DNA of 7,796 nt from Candidatus Moranbacteria bacterium CG23_combo_of_CG06-09_8_20_14_all_35_22 (GTDB lineage Bacteria; Patescibacteriota; Minisyncoccia; Moranbacterales; UBA2206), in the NCBI GenBank assembly GCA_002772115.1, contig PCRW01000044.1, forward strand, positions 1 through 7,796, in the 5' to 3' direction. How positions within the stretch are numbered: the stretch's first letter is position 1; each line of letters opens with the position of its first letter. The translations under genes and the position numbers were made by a program. Under the pieces are notes generated by a model. That model was not told the origin of the DNA and searched no databases. It saw only the letters and a list, made by a program, of their open reading frames with translations. This document shows, piece after piece, positions 6,121 to 7,796 of this stretch.

Positions 6121-6813
6121 ATGAACGGAGTACAAACTTGGGGAGAAGCCATCACAACATCTCTGATTGGACTTGGAGAAAGGTTGATTAATTTTCTTCC
6201 GGCTCTGATTGGCGCTCTGTTAGTGCTTTTAGCTGGCTGGATAATTGCTATATCAATTGGAAAATTAGCGGAAAAATTTATGAAAGCTCTTAGAGTTGAC
6301 AAAGCGGCGGAAAAAATTGGTTTAAGCGAAAGAATTTATGGAAACGAAATTCATCTTTCTATCGCTGTTTTTTTCGGCAATCTTGTCAAATGGTTTTTGG
6401 TGCTAGTTTTTCTAATGGCAGCAGCGGATATTTTGAAGCTTGATCAGGTGACTAATTTTCTAAATAGCATCCTGCTTTACATTCCAAATGTGATAGTGGC
6501 CGTAGTTATCTTGGGAGCAGTAATGCTTTTGGGAAATTTTGTTTACGGTATTGTCAAAGGAAGCACGCGGGCGGCAGGAATAATGTCGGCTACGCTTTTG
6601 GCAACAATTTCCAAATGGGCGATAGTAATTTTTGGAATTTTTGCGGCTTTCATCCAACTGGGAATAGCCCCATCTCTCGTGAGCACAATTTTTATCGGAA
6701 TAGTGGTAATGTTGGCTTTGGCTGGAGGCTTAGCCTTTGGCCTTGGCGGACGCGATGAGGCAACTGCAATTTTGAGAAAATTGCGAGAAGAAATTACAGA
6801 AAATCATAAGTAA
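6121..6813 (+). CDS. Mechanosensitive-channel-like membrane protein (conserved TM helix family)
   Basis: A protein of 230 residues with five probable membrane helices (about 22-46, 84-103, 115-140, 158-180, 186-207). An amphipathic N-terminal stretch and a basic segment (about 48-70) lie between helices one and two. It ends in AFGLGGRDEATAILRKL (205-221), a helix-glycine-turn pattern typical of small-conductance mechanosensitive-channel relatives with the conserved TM helix repeat (Pfam PF05552 family, recognised by pattern). The C-terminal soluble domain of full MscS channels is missing, so it may be a pore-only homologue or a membrane scaffold. Related proteins are frequent in Parcubacteria-like genomes. 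It has its own promoter and a strong Shine-Dalgarno site, and is followed after 30 bases by a terminator, so it is a single-gene unit. Ion conduction is not shown. Confidence 0.8.
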   Translation: MNGVQTWGEAITTSLIGLGERLINFLPALIGALLVLLAGWIIAISIGKLAEKFMKALRVDKAAEKIGLSERIYGNEIHLSIAVFFGNLVKWFLVLVFLMAAADILKLDQVTNFLNSILLYIPNVIVAVVILGAVMLLGNFVYGIVKGSTRAAGIMSATLLATISKWAIVIFGIFAAFIQLGIAPSLVSTIFIGIVVMLALAGGLAFGLGGRDEATAILRKLREEITENHK

Positions 6814-6843
6814 GTCCAAGTTGATTCAAATATGCCTTTGAGA

Positions 6844-6875
6844 AACAATCTCGATTTTTTCGGGATTGTTTTTTT
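6844..6875 (+). terminator. Rho-independent terminator after the 6121 gene
   Basis: An 11-bp stem, AACAATCTCGA (6844-6854) with TCGGGATTGTT (6860-6870), contains one G-U pair, has a 5-base loop, and runs into seven T (6869-6875). It separates the 6121 gene from the 23S leader. Confidence 0.9.
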
Positions 6876-6949
6876 AAAGCTTGTTTTTTCTTAAAAAATG
6901 CCTTATTTTAGGGCAAAAATTTATTAGAGGGAATTATTTCTTCGAAGAC

Positions 6950-6977
6950 TTGACAGATTTTTTTAGTTTGCTATGAT
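6950..6977 (+). promoter_or_regulatory. Strong promoter upstream of 23S rRNA
   Basis: A perfect TTGACA (6950-6955), a 16-base spacer and TATGAT (6972-6977), preceded by an extended -10 TG (6969-6970). Transcription would start near 6984. A 10-base palindrome, TCTTCGAAGA (6939-6948), abuts the -35 box and could be an operator. It is the strongest promoter in the second half of the window and the best candidate to drive the 23S gene. Confidence 0.75.
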
Positions 6978-7004
6978 GATAGGGTGTAAAAAGTTCTAAA
7001 ATAA

Positions 7005-7038
7005 TCTTTCAAAAATTATTCAAAAAAGAGAATAATTT
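7005..7038 (+). promoter_or_regulatory. boxA-like site and leader hairpin
   Basis: TCTTTCAAAA (7005-7014) resembles the boxA antitermination element of bacterial rRNA leaders (TCTTTGAAAA-type). It is followed directly by a perfect 9-bp inverted repeat, AAATTATTC (7013-7021) with GAATAATTT (7030-7038). The boxA match is short and AT-rich, so chance is possible. Confidence 0.35.
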
Positions 7039-7053
7039 CTTAAGGAGCACTTG

Positions 7054-7095
7054 ATGATAAAACTAGCTATAAATTTAAATAAAAAAAGCGGGTGA
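7054..7095 (+). CDS. Putative 13-residue leader peptide
   Basis: The ATG at 7054 opens a 13-codon frame reading MIKLAINLNKKSG and ending in TGA (7093-7095). AAGGAG (7042-7047) sits 6 bases before the ATG, a near-ideal ribosome binding site in a window where most genes lack one. It lies about 70 bases after the start of transcription from 6950-6977 and 28 bases before a terminator-like hairpin. Its last codons overlap GCGGG (7088-7092), which can pair with CCCGC (7123-7127) in that hairpin. This is the layout of a leader-peptide attenuator. The peptide has no obvious run of one amino acid that would sense a charged tRNA. It may also be a chance ORF after a chance ribosome binding site, or a remnant whose frame changes at an A7 run (7081-7087). 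Confidence 0.4.
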   Translation: MIKLAINLNKKSG

Positions 7096-7122
7096 AACTT
7101 TTGTTTTTGAATTTGTTCTAAT

Positions 7123-7150
7123 CCCGCCAAGCCAAGCGGTTTTTTTATTT
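7123..7150 (+). terminator. Terminator-like hairpin in the 23S leader
   Basis: CCGC (7124-7127) and GCGG (7136-7139) form a short GC stem with an 8-base loop, followed by T8, A and more T. The stem is short but the T tract is long. CCCGC (7123-7127) can instead pair with GCGGG (7088-7092), which would prevent this hairpin. Confidence 0.55.
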
Positions 7151-7160
7151 TTTCGAAATA

Positions 7161-7201
7161 CCCGCCTCGCGTCGACGAGCATCTCTGCGAGTCGAGGCGG
7201 G
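7161..7201 (-). repeat. GC-rich palindromic repeat, copy 2
   Basis: A 41-base element with the same 9-bp ends, CCCGCCTCG and CGAGGCGGG, as the gyrB copy. Its reverse complement differs from that copy at only a few central positions. Bases CGAAATA occur immediately before (7154-7160) and immediately after (7202-7208), and again at 7211-7217. Confidence 0.85.
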
Positions 7202-7229
7202 CGAAATAAGCGAAATACGAAAAATACTA

Positions 7230-7285
7230 TTTACACTGAAACAAGTTTGCAATAATAAAATTATGCAAAGTTGTTTCCGTGTAAA
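7230..7285. repeat. Long imperfect hairpin in the 23S leader
   Basis: About 24 base pairs with a 3-base loop (7257-7259). The paired blocks are TTTACAC/GTGTAAA, GAAACAA/TTGTTTC, TTTGCA/TGCAAA and TAAT/ATTA, separated by two single mismatches and one bulged A (7252). Such a stem is a natural RNase III substrate if transcribed. A weak promoter match also lies within it. Confidence 0.75.
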
Positions 7286-7310
7286 GTCGAACCTTGACAA
7301 TTAAATAGGT

Positions 7311-7371
7311 CTTAATCAAAAATTTAATTTCAAAATGTCAGCGGAAATAGAAAATTGAATTTATTGATTAG
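7311..7371. repeat. AT-rich imperfect hairpin in the 23S leader
   Basis: The left arm 7311-7330 pairs with 7352-7371 over about 19 base pairs, with a bulged T (7313), a bulged A (7363) and one G-U pair (7325 with 7357). The loop contains TCAGCGGAAATAG. It starts 25 bases after the preceding hairpin. Confidence 0.55.
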
Positions 7372-7373
7372 TC

Positions 7374-7404
7374 ACTCAACATTTTTAAGCAAGAAATGTT
7401 GAGT
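7374..7404. repeat. Perfect 11-bp hairpin
   Basis: ACTCAACATTT (7374-7384) and AAATGTTGAGT (7394-7404) pair perfectly around a 9-base loop. It is 2 bases from the previous hairpin and has no T tract, so it is not a terminator. Confidence 0.7.
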
Positions 7405-7441
7405 ATGTAGGTAAAAATGCAATAAGTAAAAGTTTAAATAA

Positions 7442-7471
7442 GTTAGCAATATTTATTTAGTAATTGCTAAC
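7442..7471. repeat. Perfect 9-bp hairpin with slipped second arm
   Basis: GTTAGCAAT (7442-7450) pairs with ATTGCTAAC (7463-7471). A second TGCTAAC follows at 7472-7478, so the left arm could pair with either copy. Confidence 0.6.
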
Positions 7472-7481
7472 TGCTAACATA

Positions 7482-7522
7482 GCCTCGCGTCGACTGCGCA
7501 GATCTGCGCAAGTCGAGGCGGG
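7482..7522 (-). repeat. GC-rich palindromic repeat, copy 3
   Basis: It shares the arms GCCTCGCGTCGAC and GTCGAGGCGGG with copy 2. The three C expected at the left end are replaced by TA and an A. The centre differs from copies 1 and 2 and forms its own perfect palindrome, TGCGCAGATCTGCGCA (7495-7510). It ends about 8 bases before the start of 23S rRNA. Confidence 0.85.
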
Positions 7523-7529
7523 CAAAAAA

Positions 7530-7796
7530 TTAAGAGCGGTAATACATAATGCATATGGTGAATGCCTTGACTCATACTAGCGATGAAGGGCGTAGCAGTC
7601 TGCGATAAGCTTCGGGGAGGTGACGAGCAACCTTTGATCCGGAGATTTCCGAATGGGATAACCCAGCCGCATTCTTCACTGACGTTCAGAATGAATTTTT
7701 AATTTCCAATTTTTAAATAATTTTCTAATGTCTAAATTTTTAAACATTAAAAATTAATATTTATTTTAAAAATTATAAAATTAAAAATTTAAAAAT
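7530..7796 (+). rRNA. rrl: 23S ribosomal RNA, 5' part, with insertion
   Basis: The 5' domain of 23S rRNA is recognisable from GGTGAATGCC (7557-7566), GCGATGAAGGGCGT, TCTGCGATAAGC, and the stretch GATTTCCGAATGGG followed by AACCCAG, all in the order of the E. coli molecule. The 5' end is set at about 7530 by comparison with E. coli (uncertain by some 5 bases). Clear rRNA ends near 7691 after a hairpin CATTCT/AGAATG, at the place of helix 9 (near E. coli positions 130-150). From 7692 the sequence is AT-rich repeat, not rRNA. The expected continuation to helix 10 and beyond is not reached before the window ends. No 16S gene, tRNA-Ile or tRNA-Ala spacer lies upstream. Confidence 0.93.
7692..7796 (+). 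repeat. AT-rich palindromic repeat, copy 2, within 23S rRNA
   Basis: The same family as 2938-3030, in the same orientation, with three identical blocks of 14, 15 and 25 bases. It begins directly after the helix 9-like hairpin of 23S rRNA and continues beyond the window. It is either an intervening sequence in the rRNA gene or an assembly join at a repeat. Confidence 0.75.

Noticed and set aside
6899..6915. Short hairpin TGCC/GGCA with T-rich flank on the minus strand
   Set aside because: The stem is 4 bp and no minus-strand gene points at it.
7079..7255. Open frame of about 58 codons, offset from the leader peptide, beginning GETFVFEF and running through palindrome copy 2
   Set aside because: It has no start codon, and removing one A from the A7 run at 7081-7087 would be needed to join it to the ATG at 7054. 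It reads through the terminator-like hairpin and ends in a basic low-complexity tail. A degraded gene cannot be fully excluded.
7294..7299. Perfect TTGACA close to 23S rRNA
   Set aside because: No acceptable -10 box lies 15 to 19 bases downstream. The TTGACA at 2416-2421 fails for the same reason.
7550..7691. Possible SRP or other small RNA because of GGTGACGAGCAACC
   Set aside because: The surrounding sequence aligns in order with the 5' domain of 23S rRNA.

Overview
The window looks like chromosomal DNA of an AT-rich bacterium with a reduced genome, most likely a member of the Candidate Phyla Radiation (Patescibacteria, Parcubacteria-like). This rests on low GC, genes mostly lacking a Shine-Dalgarno site, two of three tRNAs without an encoded CCA, small membrane proteins of a type often seen in that group, homing elements in housekeeping genes, and a 23S rRNA gene with no 16S gene in front of it. 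Glycines are encoded by GGN and no internal TGA is needed, so the code is standard. This argues against the UGA-glycine lineages (Gracilibacteria, Absconditabacteria). The assignment is inference.

Layout, all on the + strand. Positions 40-618 hold a promoter and a single-pass membrane protein with a HEPN-like RNxxxH tail. Positions 626-1640 hold a tRNA operon: a strong promoter, initiator tRNA-Met, elongator tRNA-Met, a LAGLIDADG homing endonuclease gene broken by one frameshift in an A7 run, tRNA-Asp, and a terminator. Positions 1835-2305 hold an unrecognised soluble protein, and 2536-2907 a four-helix membrane protein. Positions 2938-3030 hold an AT-rich palindromic repeat. Positions 3049-6045 encode DNA gyrase subunit B, interrupted by a 304-residue intein with an HNH endonuclease domain and by an in-frame 42-bp GC-rich palindrome. 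Positions 6121-6813 encode a multi-pass membrane protein related to mechanosensitive channels, followed by a clear terminator.

Positions 6939-7530 are the most unusual stretch. A strong promoter is followed by a boxA-like site, a hairpin, a good Shine-Dalgarno site, a 13-codon ORF and a terminator-like hairpin. The stop codon of the ORF abuts a sequence that can pair with that hairpin. Next comes a run of six hairpins, two of them copies of the palindrome found in gyrB. The 23S rRNA gene starts near 7530. At the helix 9 region, from about 7692, it runs into a copy of the AT-rich repeat seen in front of gyrB and does not return before the window ends.

The main themes are two families of dispersed palindromes (one GC-rich, one AT-rich) that have entered essential genes, two homing endonucleases of different families, and a 23S leader that could be an attenuator. 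The attenuator model and the intervening-sequence reading are hypotheses that can be tested by folding, RNA-seq and comparison with related genomes.
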